64,000 bases of DNA from JBMNOZ01 sp050943335 (GTDB lineage: Bacteria; Bacillota; Desulfitobacteriia; Desulfitobacteriales; Syntrophobotulaceae): positions 29,864-93,863 of the forward strand of contig JBMNOZ010000006.1 in NCBI GenBank assembly GCA_050943335.1, given 5' to 3'. The translations under genes and the position numbers were made by a program. Numbering within the stretch: the first letter of the stretch is position 1; every line of letters starts with the position of its first letter. The notes under the pieces are model-generated. The model saw only the letters and a list, made by a program, of their open reading frames with translations. It searched no databases and was not told where the DNA came from. Positions 46,562 to 54,834 of this stretch are shown one piece after another.

Positions 46562-47086
46562 ATGAAAAAGTATTTATATTTATCATTTTGTATAGTTATA
46601 GCTTTGACATTCTTGTCAGGATGCAGTGGCTATAATAACAGCAAGATAGCCGAGGGGGCAGAAAATAAAAATGTCCATCAATCTTCGGAAACAATTGATT
46701 GGGAACCAACAGCATATGAAACTGTCAACAACTTTGCTGGTGTTACTATGACTGTAAAGAAAGGAACAGTGTCCCCTAGCGGATTAACGGTGGCATTTAA
46801 GAATAACTCTGACAAGCAATGTATCTATGGTGAATACTTTTTATTGGAAAAGAAAATTAATGAAAAATGGTATCGAGTACCTGTCGTTATAGACGGTCAC
46901 TATGGTTTTGATACTATTGGATATGATTTGGCCTCTGGGAAAGAAGGAGAATGGAAAGTCAATTGGGATTGGCTCTACGGAAGTTTGGATCCTGGTGAAT
47001 ACCGCATAGTGAAAGATATACTGGATTTTAGAAATACAGGGGATTATGACAAATATTATTTGGCAGCGGAGTTTATAATTGATTAA
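46562..47086 (+). CDS. Lipoprotein with Ig-like (Big_14-type) domain
   Basis: A 174-residue exported protein. The lipobox LSGC (Cys near residue 21) ends a short signal peptide. Residues about 60-174 form an Ig-like fold common in Firmicute lipoproteins (TMTVKKGTVSPSGLTVAFKNNS, YGEYFLLEKKINEKWYRVPVV, LDPGEYRIVKDI). The function is unknown; the domain probably serves surface adhesion or stability. It starts at ATG 46562 with GGGGGAAA. It stands alone between the tRNA and the ABC transporter. Confidence 0.8.
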   Translation: MKKYLYLSFCIVIALTFLSGCSGYNNSKIAEGAENKNVHQSSETIDWEPTAYETVNNFAGVTMTVKKGTVSPSGLTVAFKNNSDKQCIYGEYFLLEKKINEKWYRVPVVIDGHYGFDTIGYDLASGKEGEWKVNWDWLYGSLDPGEYRIVKDILDFRNTGDYDKYYLAAEFIID

Positions 47087-47227
47087 CCGCATAAAACGTG
47101 CCCGTTTTTGAATGTGTTTATGATAGTATCTTTTTATATTATGCGCCATAAGTCAGGTTTTTCTTTTAGGGACAAATTTTTGCCTAATCTTAACATATCA
47201 TGAGTTTCCTTAACCTTATAAGAGCAC

Positions 47228-47278
47228 GAGGGGCTGTTGCAAAACGAAAAGTATTTCGAGCAACAGCCTCTTTCTTTC
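47228..47278. terminator. Hairpin terminator between lipoprotein and ABC transporter genes
   Basis: GAGGGGCTGTTGC and GCAACAGCCTC form a strong stem with a 19-nt loop, followed on the plus strand by TTTCTTTC. It can end both convergent transcripts, better on the plus strand. Confidence 0.65.
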
Positions 47279-47297
47279 TGATGAAATAGAGATGATC

Positions 47298-48377
47298 TTA
47301 TTGCGGAAATGAATTGGCAACTAATGCTTTATATTGCTCTTTAGTAAGGTCACAATGATAAAAAAGTTTATAGTACCGGGCAGTTTCTTCATAAAGATCA
47401 TATTGGGCATGCTTCGGGTAGAGTAATTGGGTAATCCAGATTATACCAATATAGCGATTAACTGAAGGGGGATTCCCCATCCAATTATAAGGGCCGTAAG
47501 GTACTTCGTAATATTTGCCATTCCTAATGGCTTTTAATTCCTGCCAGGCTTTATCTTTGGAAACTTTACTATAGGCGCTGTTCGGTGCAAAAACAATCAC
47601 ATCAGGATCCCATAGTAAAAATTGTTCCATATCCACAGGATTTCCTGCTCCTTTACTGGAGATGTCATCGACCACGGCTACATTGTTACAAATCTGGTCG
47701 AGGATTTCGGCGTGGAAAGAGCCCTTGGCTAGGACATTCAGACCATCTTCTCCAACACAATAGACTAAATTGACTTTATTCTCGTCGCCAACCTTGGTCA
47801 TAATGTCTTTCATTTCACTCAATATTTCCTCACAGTATTGAGCCAGGACTTCGGCCTCTGCCTCTTTATTAAGCAATTTTCCTAAAGTTCTATAGGTGTC
47901 TGCCATAGTTTCCGTAGTTGCTTCGATGTGAACTGTGGGAATGCCTACTTGGTTCATGATGTTATCCATATCTTCCACTATACTGGATTTTGATTCGCCA
48001 ATGTCAATAATGATCTGAGGATCTGCTTTAGCAACCTCTTCGAGATTGAGATCGCCTTTACCATAACCATAAAACTGTCCGAGAACCGGAAGGTTAAAAT
48101 ACTTTGAATCTATATATTGCTCTGCGCTGGGATCCCATTCACTGGCTAAGCCTACGAGCATATCAGCCGCTATAGGAAAGAGTACGATCTGCGCCATTGT
48201 TCCCGAGGCTGCAATCCTGGTAATATTGCTAGGGATTTCTACAGTGCGTCCGGCCGAATCAGTAAAGCTTATTGTTTCGACTTGGTTTGAAGTTTTTTCG
48301 GTGTTCGTACTGCAGGCAGTTGTAAAGGTTAATAAGAATAAAACAACCAGGAGCATGGAGATAAGTTTTTTCCTCAT
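47298..48377 (-). CDS. ABC transporter substrate-binding lipoprotein (FecB/BtuF type)
   Basis: A 359-residue lipoprotein with signal peptide and lipobox (LLTFTTACS, Cys near residue 22). The periplasmic-binding fold of the iron-siderophore/cobalamin class starts at FTDSAGRTVEIPSNITRIA. The helical backbone and the C-terminal segment PYNWMGNPPSVNRYIGII recur in a subgroup near Crp-type regulators. The substrate is unknown; it could be a metal-chelate, cobalamin, or molybdate/tungstate. It ends the ABC operon (permease, ATPase, binding protein). Confidence 0.87.
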   Translation of the reverse strand: MRKKLISMLLVVLFLLTFTTACSTNTEKTSNQVETISFTDSAGRTVEIPSNITRIAASGTMAQIVLFPIAADMLVGLASEWDPSAEQYIDSKYFNLPVLGQFYGYGKGDLNLEEVAKADPQIIIDIGESKSSIVEDMDNIMNQVGIPTVHIEATTETMADTYRTLGKLLNKEAEAEVLAQYCEEILSEMKDIMTKVGDENKVNLVYCVGEDGLNVLAKGSFHAEILDQICNNVAVVDDISSKGAGNPVDMEQFLLWDPDVIVFAPNSAYSKVSKDKAWQELKAIRNGKYYEVPYGPYNWMGNPPSVNRYIGIIWITQLLYPKHAQYDLYEETARYYKLFYHCDLTKEQYKALVANSFPQ

Positions 48378-48404
48378 AGTGTAAGTCGCCTCCTTTTTCC
48401 AATT

Positions 48405-49211
48405 TTAAGAGCATTTTTCATGAAGGTAATCCGTTTTAACAATACCCTTTGGAATACAGACTCTTACTTGATCGCCATAGAGACTCTGAACCTCTACATC
48501 CACACCGTAAAGAGCTTTTATCAGGTTCTCCGAATATATTTTGTTAGGTGCCCCGTGAGCGAGCACTTTACCATCCTTTAAAGCTAACACTTTGTCGGAA
48601 AAAAGAAACGTTTGCTCGGGGTTGTGGGTCGATTGTATAACAGTATATCCCTCTCTAGCCAAAGCCTTTATTTGGCTTTGAACTCGGATTTGATTCCCAA
48701 AATCTAAACTGGCAGTAGGCTCGTCAAGAATAAGTATTTTGGCTTCCTGGACCAAAGCTCGAGCGATAAGCGCCAGTTGCCTCTCTCCACCGCTTATTTG
48801 GGTATAAAATCTATATTTAAGGTGGGCAATTCCCATTTTTTCCAAAGCGGCTTCCACAAGCTCGACTTGTCTTTTCCCGGGTTTGGAGAGTGAGGATACC
48901 TGCACTGTTGTTCCCATAAGCACCATTTCGAATACGCTGTAATTGAAAGAAGGGTAATGGGACTGAGGAATATAGGCCACATATCTTGCCATTTCTTTAA
49001 TTCCCATTAGTTTTAAATCCTTGTTATTTAAAGTGATGCGACCTTTATATCCTTGGAGCAACCCGAGTATACAACGGAAAAGGGTACTTTTTCCTACTCC
49101 GTTTGGACCCAAAACCGACAACAATTCATTATTTTCGGCTGAAAAACTGATATCCTTGAGAATGAGTCGATCATCATAGCCAAAGGTAAGGTTGGATACT
49201 TTGATGCTCAA
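48405..49211 (-). CDS. ABC transporter ATP-binding protein (FecE/BtuD type)
   Basis: A 268-residue ATPase with Walker A GPNGVGKSTLFRC, Q-loop AYIPQSH, signature ISGGERQLALIARAL, Walker B KILILDEPTASLD and the H-loop QSTHNPEQT. The FSYSVFEMVLMGT region between them is typical of iron-complex/cobalamin importers. It overlaps the permease stop by 4 nt. It drives import with the two neighbours. Confidence 0.92.
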   Translation of the reverse strand: MSIKVSNLTFGYDDRLILKDISFSAENNELLSVLGPNGVGKSTLFRCILGLLQGYKGRITLNNKDLKLMGIKEMARYVAYIPQSHYPSFNYSVFEMVLMGTTVQVSSLSKPGKRQVELVEAALEKMGIAHLKYRFYTQISGGERQLALIARALVQEAKILILDEPTASLDFGNQIRVQSQIKALAREGYTVIQSTHNPEQTFLFSDKVLALKDGKVLAHGAPNKIYSENLIKALYGVDVEVQSLYGDQVRVCIPKGIVKTDYLHEKCS

Positions 49212-50221
49212 TAGCCTTCCCCCTTTCGGGTAATGAGGTAAATAAAGAAAGGAGCCCCGACAAAAGCGGTAAGAATTCCAAGAGGAATTTCTGTAGCAAA
49301 AAGATTCCGAGAAAAGTTATCAACAACAAGGAGAAAGATTGCTCCCAAAAGCATACTGGCAGGCATTAACGAATCGTAATTGTTTCCTACAAGTTTTCTG
49401 GCAAGATGGGGAATTACCAAACCAACCCACCCGATCATGCCGCTCACTGAAACGCTGGCTGCTGTAACAAAGGTCGCACTGATAATGACAATCAACCGAA
49501 TTAGTTGGGCATTTACTCCCATAGTTTTCGCTTCGTCATCACCAAAGGTGAGAATATTTAAGCGCCATCGGATGAGAAGTAAGGGAATTAACCCAATGCC
49601 CATAGGGATAAATGCGAAAGCAACATCTCTTAACTTTGCTCCGGATAAGCTACCCATCAGCCAATAGGTAATTGCAGGAAGCTGATCATTGGGGTCAGCA
49701 ACTAATTTAATGAATGATGTGCCTGCCGAGAATAGCGAACTGACCATAATCCCCGCCAAGATCAATCCAAGTACACTTTTCCCTTTGACCTTTTTGCTTA
49801 TTAAATAGACTGTGGCAACCGTGAGAAGACTGAAGCAAAAAGCACTAAGGGTGATTAATGTACTGCTTCCATGGTTAAGGATTGCCAGAGCAGCGCCAAA
49901 AGCTGCTCCTGCTGAAGCTCCCAATATGTCTGGAGCGGCCATAGGGTTTTGGAAAACACCTTGATAGGCTGCCCCGGCAGCCGAGAGACAACAGCCTACT
50001 AAACAAGCCAAAAGAATCCTGGGAAATCGAATGTTGATGAAAACAACCTCAAGGCGGTCGGCCCAGAATTGTTCAACAGGCAAGACCTTAGAGAAAAGAA
50101 TTCCAAACACTTCTTTTGGTAGTATGGGGTAGCGACCAAGCTGAAAAGAAATAATTACGATAATCAAAAGAGTAAACCCCAGGCCCATAACGATGTAGGC
50201 ACCTTTACCGGTGTGTTTCAT
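49208..50221 (-). CDS. ABC transporter permease (FecCD/BtuC type)
   Basis: A 337-residue membrane protein with about ten hydrophobic segments. The family segments GAAYQGVFQNPMAAPDILGASAGAAFG, KSVLGLILAGIMVSSLFSAGTSFIKL and GMIGWVGLVIPHLARKLVGNN are present. H. influenzae MolB, a molybdate/tungstate permease, belongs to the same superfamily, so metal oxyanions are possible substrates besides chelates. It starts at ATG 50221 with a GGCGG site and follows the decayed fragment at 50255-50335. Confidence 0.9.
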   Translation of the reverse strand: MKHTGKGAYIVMGLGFTLLIIVIISFQLGRYPILPKEVFGILFSKVLPVEQFWADRLEVVFINIRFPRILLACLVGCCLSAAGAAYQGVFQNPMAAPDILGASAGAAFGAALAILNHGSSTLITLSAFCFSLLTVATVYLISKKVKGKSVLGLILAGIMVSSLFSAGTSFIKLVADPNDQLPAITYWLMGSLSGAKLRDVAFAFIPMGIGLIPLLLIRWRLNILTFGDDEAKTMGVNAQLIRLIVIISATFVTAASVSVSGMIGWVGLVIPHLARKLVGNNYDSLMPASMLLGAIFLLVVDNFSRNLFATEIPLGILTAFVGAPFFIYLITRKGEGY

Positions 50222-50254
50222 TTTTTACCGCCTTTAGCAATGATTTGTTTGTAA

Positions 50255-50335
50255 TTAAGGCATCGCTGCAACACCCAGGATATCCCGTGAAACCAGCGGG
50301 TTTTTACACATACCCTGATATGGTGCACCCGTATC
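50255..50335 (-). pseudogene. Remnant of a second FecCD-type permease
   Basis: A frame running to 50255 ends GAPYQGMCKNPLVSRDILGV (50270-50329), which is almost the same motif as GAAYQGVFQNPMAAPDILGA of the intact permease next to it. The rest of the roughly 330-residue gene is missing. The preceding residues of the open frame do not resemble a permease and overlap the end of the DUF364 gene. This looks like a scar of a deleted transporter gene. Confidence 0.55.
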
Positions 50336-50420
50336 GAACAACCAAACATCCGTTTTTTCTATCCGGCCTACGACTTTTGTTCTGTTGCTGTAATCCGTCT
50401 CATGAAATCGAAGGCTTTTT

Positions 50421-51215
50421 TCATCTTCCATCCCTGTCTTCTTTATCAATTCTTACCATCTGACATCCCTGTTTGAAGATCCCGGGGCCCAAGCCGCCTT
50501 CCCGAACATACCGCCAAAGAACTTCATTCTGCAGAACAGAACCGGCTAATCCTTCAATTCCCATGCTAAAAAGAAGCGGGTGCAAAGGCGTACTGGGTCC
50601 CACCAGAATCACTTTAGCCTTCTTGCTTAATTCCAAAAGTCTGGGTAGAGTTTTGTTGATCAGGGTAGCCGCCGTAATAAAAACATAATCCTGATCAGGC
50701 AATACATATTCACAAGCAGGATCAGGAAGATCTCCCTGCTGAGGGCAACGCTCCAGAATGGTCAAGCTGCACCAATCTCTTAATTTCTCCAACTTAGGAA
50801 AATGGCCGATCACAGACACCTTTTTACCTTTCAGTTCAGGGTAGTAAGTCTCAAAGGCATTGCCTTGAGAATGCTTTTCTAATTTACATCCTGAATAACA
50901 CTCGACATTTTCGATGGTATTAAAAGCCGAGTTGATAGCCGCCAACCCAATACCCGCTTCCAAGCTGTTCCACGACTTGACATATTCAGCCAAATCCCTC
51001 ACCTTCATCCCGACCAGGTAACCGCAGTTTTTAACTGGACCCATGCCATTCTGCATAGTCAACGCCATCCCAGTTGCTTCGGAACGAACTAAAATCCAAG
51101 AAATCCCTACGAGACAGTCTGTAACACGCAACTCTGAAGGTACGGCTGCAATTAATGAGTCATAAATCTCCCACATATTTTCAGACGTTTTTTTGCTTAT
51201 TCGGCCCGTGCTCAT
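50421..51215 (-). CDS. DUF364/DUF4213-type putative heavy-metal chelation protein
   Basis: A 264-residue cytosolic protein. The N-terminal DUF4213-like part (residues 15-105, with GMALTMQNG and LEAGIGLAAINSAFN) precedes a DUF364 Rossmann-like part (KKVSVIGHFPKLEKL, LPDQDYVFITAATLINKTLPRLLELS, VILVGPSTPLHPLLFSMGIEGLAGSVL). Related proteins occur beside metal and cobalamin transporters; the molecular role is not known. It lies between the Crp regulator and the transporter, so it is probably part of the same uptake unit. Confidence 0.85.
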   Translation of the reverse strand: MSTGRISKKTSENMWEIYDSLIAAVPSELRVTDCLVGISWILVRSEATGMALTMQNGMGPVKNCGYLVGMKVRDLAEYVKSWNSLEAGIGLAAINSAFNTIENVECYSGCKLEKHSQGNAFETYYPELKGKKVSVIGHFPKLEKLRDWCSLTILERCPQQGDLPDPACEYVLPDQDYVFITAATLINKTLPRLLELSKKAKVILVGPSTPLHPLLFSMGIEGLAGSVLQNEVLWRYVREGGLGPGIFKQGCQMVRIDKEDRDGR

Positions 51216-51438
51216 ATGTTATTCACCTCCTCGCATAACTCAATTTTCACGTAATACGGCTTAGGAAATAACTCGCTCTACCGTCAGCATGTCCCTCTCT
51301 TCTCCCAAAATTGCCTCCACCAGGGTCCTGTTTCTTATTAAAATACTATTGCTTCCACCATAATAGTCGCCTCATAACATGACTCCCATGCCCAATATTA
51401 CACAAGATTATGCCCAAAGTATGTTGCCGGACCAACAT
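51216..51438. other. Intergenic region Crp regulator-DUF364
   Basis: The 223-nt gap carries an AGGAGGTG ribosome site just before the DUF364 ATG. No terminator or clear operator stands out. Several very short frames occur but none has a good start. It probably holds the promoter of the transporter unit. Confidence 0.35.
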
Positions 51439-52083
51439 TTACAATCTGAAAATTTCAAAGTAGTTCTTATAAAATTTTATCAACCCTTCATGTTCCATTT
51501 GTTTTAATTCATGAGAAAGCACACTGCGGTTCACACCAAGGAAATTGGCTAATTCCTCCCTGTTAAACTTGATATAAAACCGGTTAGTTCCTTTCATTTT
51601 CTGTTGTAAGGCCAAGTAATAGACGATACGCTCCCGTACACCTTTAAGGGATAGAGCTTCAATTTTATGGTATTTACGCATATTTTCATCAGCAATATAA
51701 TGCAGGATATTGCGAAATAACAAGTCTCTGATTGTATTATCGATAAAACCTTGTCGTATTATTTTACCAGCAGAAAACCAGTAGATATCCGTGTCTTTTA
51801 CGCTGTAAACGGTATAAGGTGCAGTCTTTTTTCTGGTACATGCGATTTCAGCGCCAACCAGATAGTAGGGAACCAGTTTTTGCATCAGTAGTTCCTTCCC
51901 GTCAGACGTGAATTTCGCAATGGAAGCTTGTCCTTTAAGAATGATTCCAATATGCTTAACAATCGCATCTTCCGCGATAATCAGTTCCTTCGCTCGGTAA
52001 GAATGAATGCTCCCGTCTAATTGTTGTTTTGCCAATTTGATTTGCTGCTTTGACAAGCCTGAAAACATTCTACAATTCTCCAT
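51439..52083 (-). CDS. Crp/Fnr-family transcriptional regulator
   Basis: A 214-residue regulator. An N-terminal cyclic-nucleotide-like beta barrel (residues 20-115, IIAEDAIVKHIGIILKGQASIAKF) and a dimer helix precede the C-terminal HTH with FNREELANFLGVNRSVLSHELKQMEHEGLI. The Arg/Ser recognition helix matches Crp relatives. No N-terminal Fe-S cysteine cluster of the Fnr type is seen (Cys 4 and one near residue 82 only). It has GGAGG before ATG and heads the metal-uptake unit, behind the structured leader at 52530-52640. Confidence 0.9.
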   Translation of the reverse strand: MENCRMFSGLSKQQIKLAKQQLDGSIHSYRAKELIIAEDAIVKHIGIILKGQASIAKFTSDGKELLMQKLVPYYLVGAEIACTRKKTAPYTVYSVKDTDIYWFSAGKIIRQGFIDNTIRDLLFRNILHYIADENMRKYHKIEALSLKGVRERIVYYLALQQKMKGTNRFYIKFNREELANFLGVNRSVLSHELKQMEHEGLIKFYKNYFEIFRL

Positions 52084-52239
52084 TGTCTATTCTCCTCCCT
52101 AGCATACTGCAAACCACAAAAAACACTCAATCTCATCATTTCACCACTCCTCTGTTCATCGATTCCAGTTTTGTTCAGCGTTAAAACACAAAAAAGTTCC
52201 ATTTTGGCGAAAGTCAAACCCTCGATAAATTCACACATT
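52017..52239 (-). CDS. Small hypothetical protein upstream of the Crp regulator
   Basis: A 73-residue frame from ATG 52239 with an unusually good AAAGGAGGTG site. It overlaps the first 67 nt of the Crp gene in another frame. The sequence (start MCEFIEGLTFAKMELF) shows no domain I know. It may be translated as a leader peptide coupling the riboswitch-controlled transcript to the regulator, or be chance. Coding character is weak, so confidence is low. Confidence 0.3.
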
Positions 52240-52442
52240 GAAATCCACCTCCTTTTCAAAGGGGAAGGCATAACCATTTCTGGATATACCCCAAGAGCAT
52301 TTCGCCCTGGCCGAACAACCATGAACTAATCGTTAGGTTACTATCGATTAATTTTTAGGTTATTTCGGCTCAGAGATAACTATTAGATTCTTCTCAAATA
52401 ATAACTAGTAATCTGTTTTGTTTTCCTAAGCCATTTCCTTAC

Positions 52443-52480
52443 AAAAAAGAATTCTTGTTTCCCGTTTGGAAACAAGAATT
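52443..52480 (-). terminator. Riboswitch expression-platform terminator
   Basis: On the minus strand AATTCTTGTTTCC pairs perfectly with GGAAACAAGAATT (13 bp, 5-nt loop) and is followed by C and six T. It lies about 50 nt after the predicted aptamer and before the small frame and Crp gene, as expected for a riboswitch that stops transcription. Confidence 0.85.
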
Positions 52481-52529
52481 TTGAAGCAAGGAAAATATGT
52501 TCCTGGTATTTTGAGTATCCCTCAAAATT

Positions 52530-52640
52530 TTCTCCTTTCCAATCCGGGAGGCACCACCGTTTCCAGTCGTACCCTGTGAGTTTATAGCTCAGGCTCATGA
52601 TCCTTAGCAACCCCCGTAGAACCATGAACTCGGAGAATGA
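52530..52640 (-). promoter_or_regulatory. Riboswitch candidate resembling the Moco/Tuco RNA
   Basis: Minus-strand segments TTCTCCGAG (52637-52629), GGTGGTGCCTCCC (about 52560-52545) and GGAAAGGAG (52540-52532) resemble conserved pieces of the Moco/Tuco riboswitch as I recall them. The 5' TTCTCC and 3' GGAGAA would form P1. GTTCATG/CATGAGC forms a second stem and CCTGAG/CTCACAGG a third. A strong promoter (52661-52689) and a terminator follow. No covariance search was possible here, so the class assignment is tentative while a structured leader is better supported. Confidence 0.6.
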
Positions 52641-52660
52641 GAAAGCGCATTATTTAATCG

Positions 52661-52689
52661 ATTATACACCAGAATAGAAGTGTGCTCAA
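52661..52689 (-). promoter_or_regulatory. Promoter of the riboswitch-Crp transcript
   Basis: On the minus strand -35 TTGAGC (52684-52689) is 17 nt from -10 TATAAT (52661-52666). Transcription would start near 52653, a few nt before the aptamer P1. Confidence 0.75.
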
Positions 52690-52739
52690 ATTCCTAAGTG
52701 AAAAACCATAGTAAGTTAAAACCTCGTTTATTTCTTAAC

Positions 52740-53441
52740 TTAAATAATTTCTATTAGCTCGCTCATTTTTGAGAAACGGTTGTCAACATAGGAATATACT
52801 TTTTGGCGATCATAAAGATAAGCTCTAAAACCCATTCTTGAAGGCATAACATAATCATTGACCAGATCATCGCCAACAAAGATCGTGTCCTCAGGCAAAA
52901 CATCAGCCCTTTCCAAAGCCTTTTTATATATAGAAGGATGTGGTTTCTTCCAACCAACCCCGATGGAAGTGAGAACGATATTAAAGTAGTTTTCTAAACC
53001 GGTCATGTTTAATAGATCCTCAATCCCTCCCTCTACTATAAGATTTGAGATTAAAAGTAAATTATAGTTAACTCTCAAATGCTCAAGAGTCCTCCGTACC
53101 TCTTCCGAAACATAACACTGACTCCTATAATTTCGCCAGAAATTACTTTTCAAGCTGTTGATTACTTCCACTTGCTCACTTTCGCTACTCCACTTCAGTT
53201 TTTTATTAACTAAAAATTTTAATCGATCTTCCAGGGAATGCTCCTTGTAGGGAGGAGTACTAACCCAAAAGGTTCTTTGGGATAAAGTAAATTGTTCAAT
53301 AAATTCGGTCTTGTTTTTCCAGATATGTTCCACTCCGGAACCTTCATAGGCCCAAAGAGCATAATCAATTCCTTTTGGTAGGTTATAAAGATCAATAACT
53401 GTTTCCATACAATCGAAAAAAATATACTTTTTAGAGCTCAT
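52740..53441 (-). CDS. HAD-family hydrolase
   Basis: A 233-residue haloacid-dehalogenase-type phosphatase. Motif I is atypical (FFDCMETVIDLY, with DCME in place of DxD). Motif II is LLLISN, the lysine is in GWKKPHPSIYKKAL and motif III is FVGDDLVNDYVMPSRMG. The second Asp of motif I is replaced by Met, so activity on phosphoesters may be altered or lost. It ends 50 nt before the riboswitch promoter. The substrate is unknown. Confidence 0.8.
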   Translation of the reverse strand: MSSKKYIFFDCMETVIDLYNLPKGIDYALWAYEGSGVEHIWKNKTEFIEQFTLSQRTFWVSTPPYKEHSLEDRLKFLVNKKLKWSSESEQVEVINSLKSNFWRNYRSQCYVSEEVRRTLEHLRVNYNLLLISNLIVEGGIEDLLNMTGLENYFNIVLTSIGVGWKKPHPSIYKKALERADVLPEDTIFVGDDLVNDYVMPSRMGFRAYLYDRQKVYSYVDNRFSKMSELIEII

Positions 53442-53581
53442 TGTTTTCCTTTCCTAAATCAATTTAACTCTTAAGGTAAGCCTATCAAAAAGAAATAGCC
53501 AATTCCAGCTTAAACAAAGAAAAAAGCCCTCTTTCTACTGAAGACTTTAGAATGCCGTCTCTAATTATTTTATAAAAATGG

Positions 53582-54445
53582 TTAAAATTTTCTATCCTCT
53601 GGGTTTAAAACCTTAATTTCCTTTGCCCATTGGTAATCGGAACCCAATTGATTCTTAAATGTTTCACTTAAAGTAGATACTTTTAAGGCATAAGCGGATT
53701 TGTAATGGCCATGATTTTTATAAAAAGTTAGACGCCCTCCAATTCCCCGGTTATACGCAGTATAGGATTCATACCGATCTTTATAAACATCATTTAAATA
53801 GCGTAAATACCCCCCGGCTAAAAAAGTAGCATAATACTTATTTTTATCTAAGAGCTCGGAAGTGGGTTGAGGGATCTCTATCCCATAATATTCAGTTATT
53901 GCCATATAAGCGGTACGGGCAGAAGGTAATTTCATCTGAGTTGTGCTATAGGATAAAGTGCCTCCGTCCATGCGGGTTTGTGGTTTAAAGCCCGATTCCT
54001 GGGCTATTAAAGCCAATAGTTCACAAGGCAGGAGATCAAAAGTTTTTTCTACTTTAATAATATAATTTAAATACTCGGGTTCTGCGTGATAATCACGAGC
54101 TATGCTTGTTAATTTTTTATTTAACCTTTCCGAAAAATTTTCCTCAGAGGCAGGCAATGCTTTGCCTTCTATTTGAATTTCCTCGACAGGTTCTACGGCA
54201 ACTGGTTGTTCTTTAACAGGTTCTGCCTGAATAGATTCCGCTATAACAGGTCCTTCATAGGCAGGGGTAGAAACGGTTTCACTGCCTGATATCTTACTAA
54301 GTCCGTAAGGATAATAAGCATAAGCGGAAAAATCTTGCTTTGTAAGAAACCCCACCGAGTTTAGAATTATCTGCAGTCCTATGAGCACCGCCAGTGAAAG
54401 TGGAAATATAGGAAACGGCTTTATAATTCCCTTTAACGGGAACAT
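53582..54445 (-). CDS. Membrane-anchored lytic transglycosylase-like protein
   Basis: A 287-residue protein with an N-terminal hydrophobic anchor (about residues 13-33), a Pro/Glu/Val-rich linker (residues 60-95) and a C-terminal lysozyme-like SLT domain. The catalytic Glu is in LLALIAQESGFKPQ, followed by GGTLSYSTTQMKLPS and the AYNRGIGG segment. The domain cleaves peptidoglycan glycan strands in related proteins. The target here, cell growth or spore cortex, is not shown. The gene stands alone with its own flanks. Confidence 0.82.
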   Translation of the reverse strand: MFPLKGIIKPFPIFPLSLAVLIGLQIILNSVGFLTKQDFSAYAYYPYGLSKISGSETVSTPAYEGPVIAESIQAEPVKEQPVAVEPVEEIQIEGKALPASEENFSERLNKKLTSIARDYHAEPEYLNYIIKVEKTFDLLPCELLALIAQESGFKPQTRMDGGTLSYSTTQMKLPSARTAYMAITEYYGIEIPQPTSELLDKNKYYATFLAGGYLRYLNDVYKDRYESYTAYNRGIGGRLTFYKNHGHYKSAYALKVSTLSETFKNQLGSDYQWAKEIKVLNPEDRKF

Positions 54446-54650
54446 TTTAACTTCCTCCCTGTATTCAAAACTATTCCTTGTTTCCTATTTTTTCCATGAG
54501 AACTGGGGTTTATACTTAGCCCGTGCAATTTTACACTTTTAAAATTAAGTTTTTTATGCATAGTTTTCCAGGAAAAAGGGGCATAATTAAAATAAAGCTA
54601 TTGTTTGCGGCTGATCGCGGTTGATTATCCAAGTAAGGGGGGTTTACCGG

Positions 54651-54785
54651 ATGGCGAGTAAATTCAGCGACTTTGCTCGAGAGACTAAGAAACTGGAAGA
54701 AAAATTGAAGTCAGCTAATGTTTCAAAAAAGAATGACAGTGTCCCAGCCAAAGATAAGAATCCGGATGATATCCAAATTGAATAG
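54651..54785 (+). CDS. Small hypothetical protein, 44 residues
   Basis: ATG 54651 with an AAGGGGGG site opens a 44-residue Lys/Glu/Asp-rich frame starting MASKFSDFARETKKLEEKL and ending DDIQIE. A strong intrinsic terminator follows immediately (54790-54834). Short length, good ribosome site and terminator together support a real small gene. No known family was recognised; the charged helical character suggests an extended or coiled peptide. Confidence 0.55.
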   Translation: MASKFSDFARETKKLEEKLKSANVSKKNDSVPAKDKNPDDIQIE

Positions 54786-54789
54786 AGTC

Positions 54790-54834
54790 AAGAAAGAAAG
54801 TTCTCCAGTTTATTTCCGGAGAACTTTCTTTCTT
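54790..54834. terminator. Strong bidirectional terminator between two small genes
   Basis: AAGAAAGAAAGTTCTCC and GGAGAACTTTCTTTCTT form a 17-bp perfect stem with an 11-nt loop. The plus-strand gene ends just before it; the minus-strand small gene ends within it. Confidence 0.85.

Noticed and set aside
47228..47278. Possible insertion-sequence end (GGCTGTTGC-type motif)
   Set aside because: The motif resembles ends of some IS elements, but it is a simple inverted repeat with a short loop between convergent genes and has no transposase or target duplication.
52383..52625. 80-residue frame on the minus strand
   Set aside because: It runs through the structured leader and the 13-bp terminator hairpin, has no good ribosome site, and its residues follow from the folded RNA rather than protein selection.
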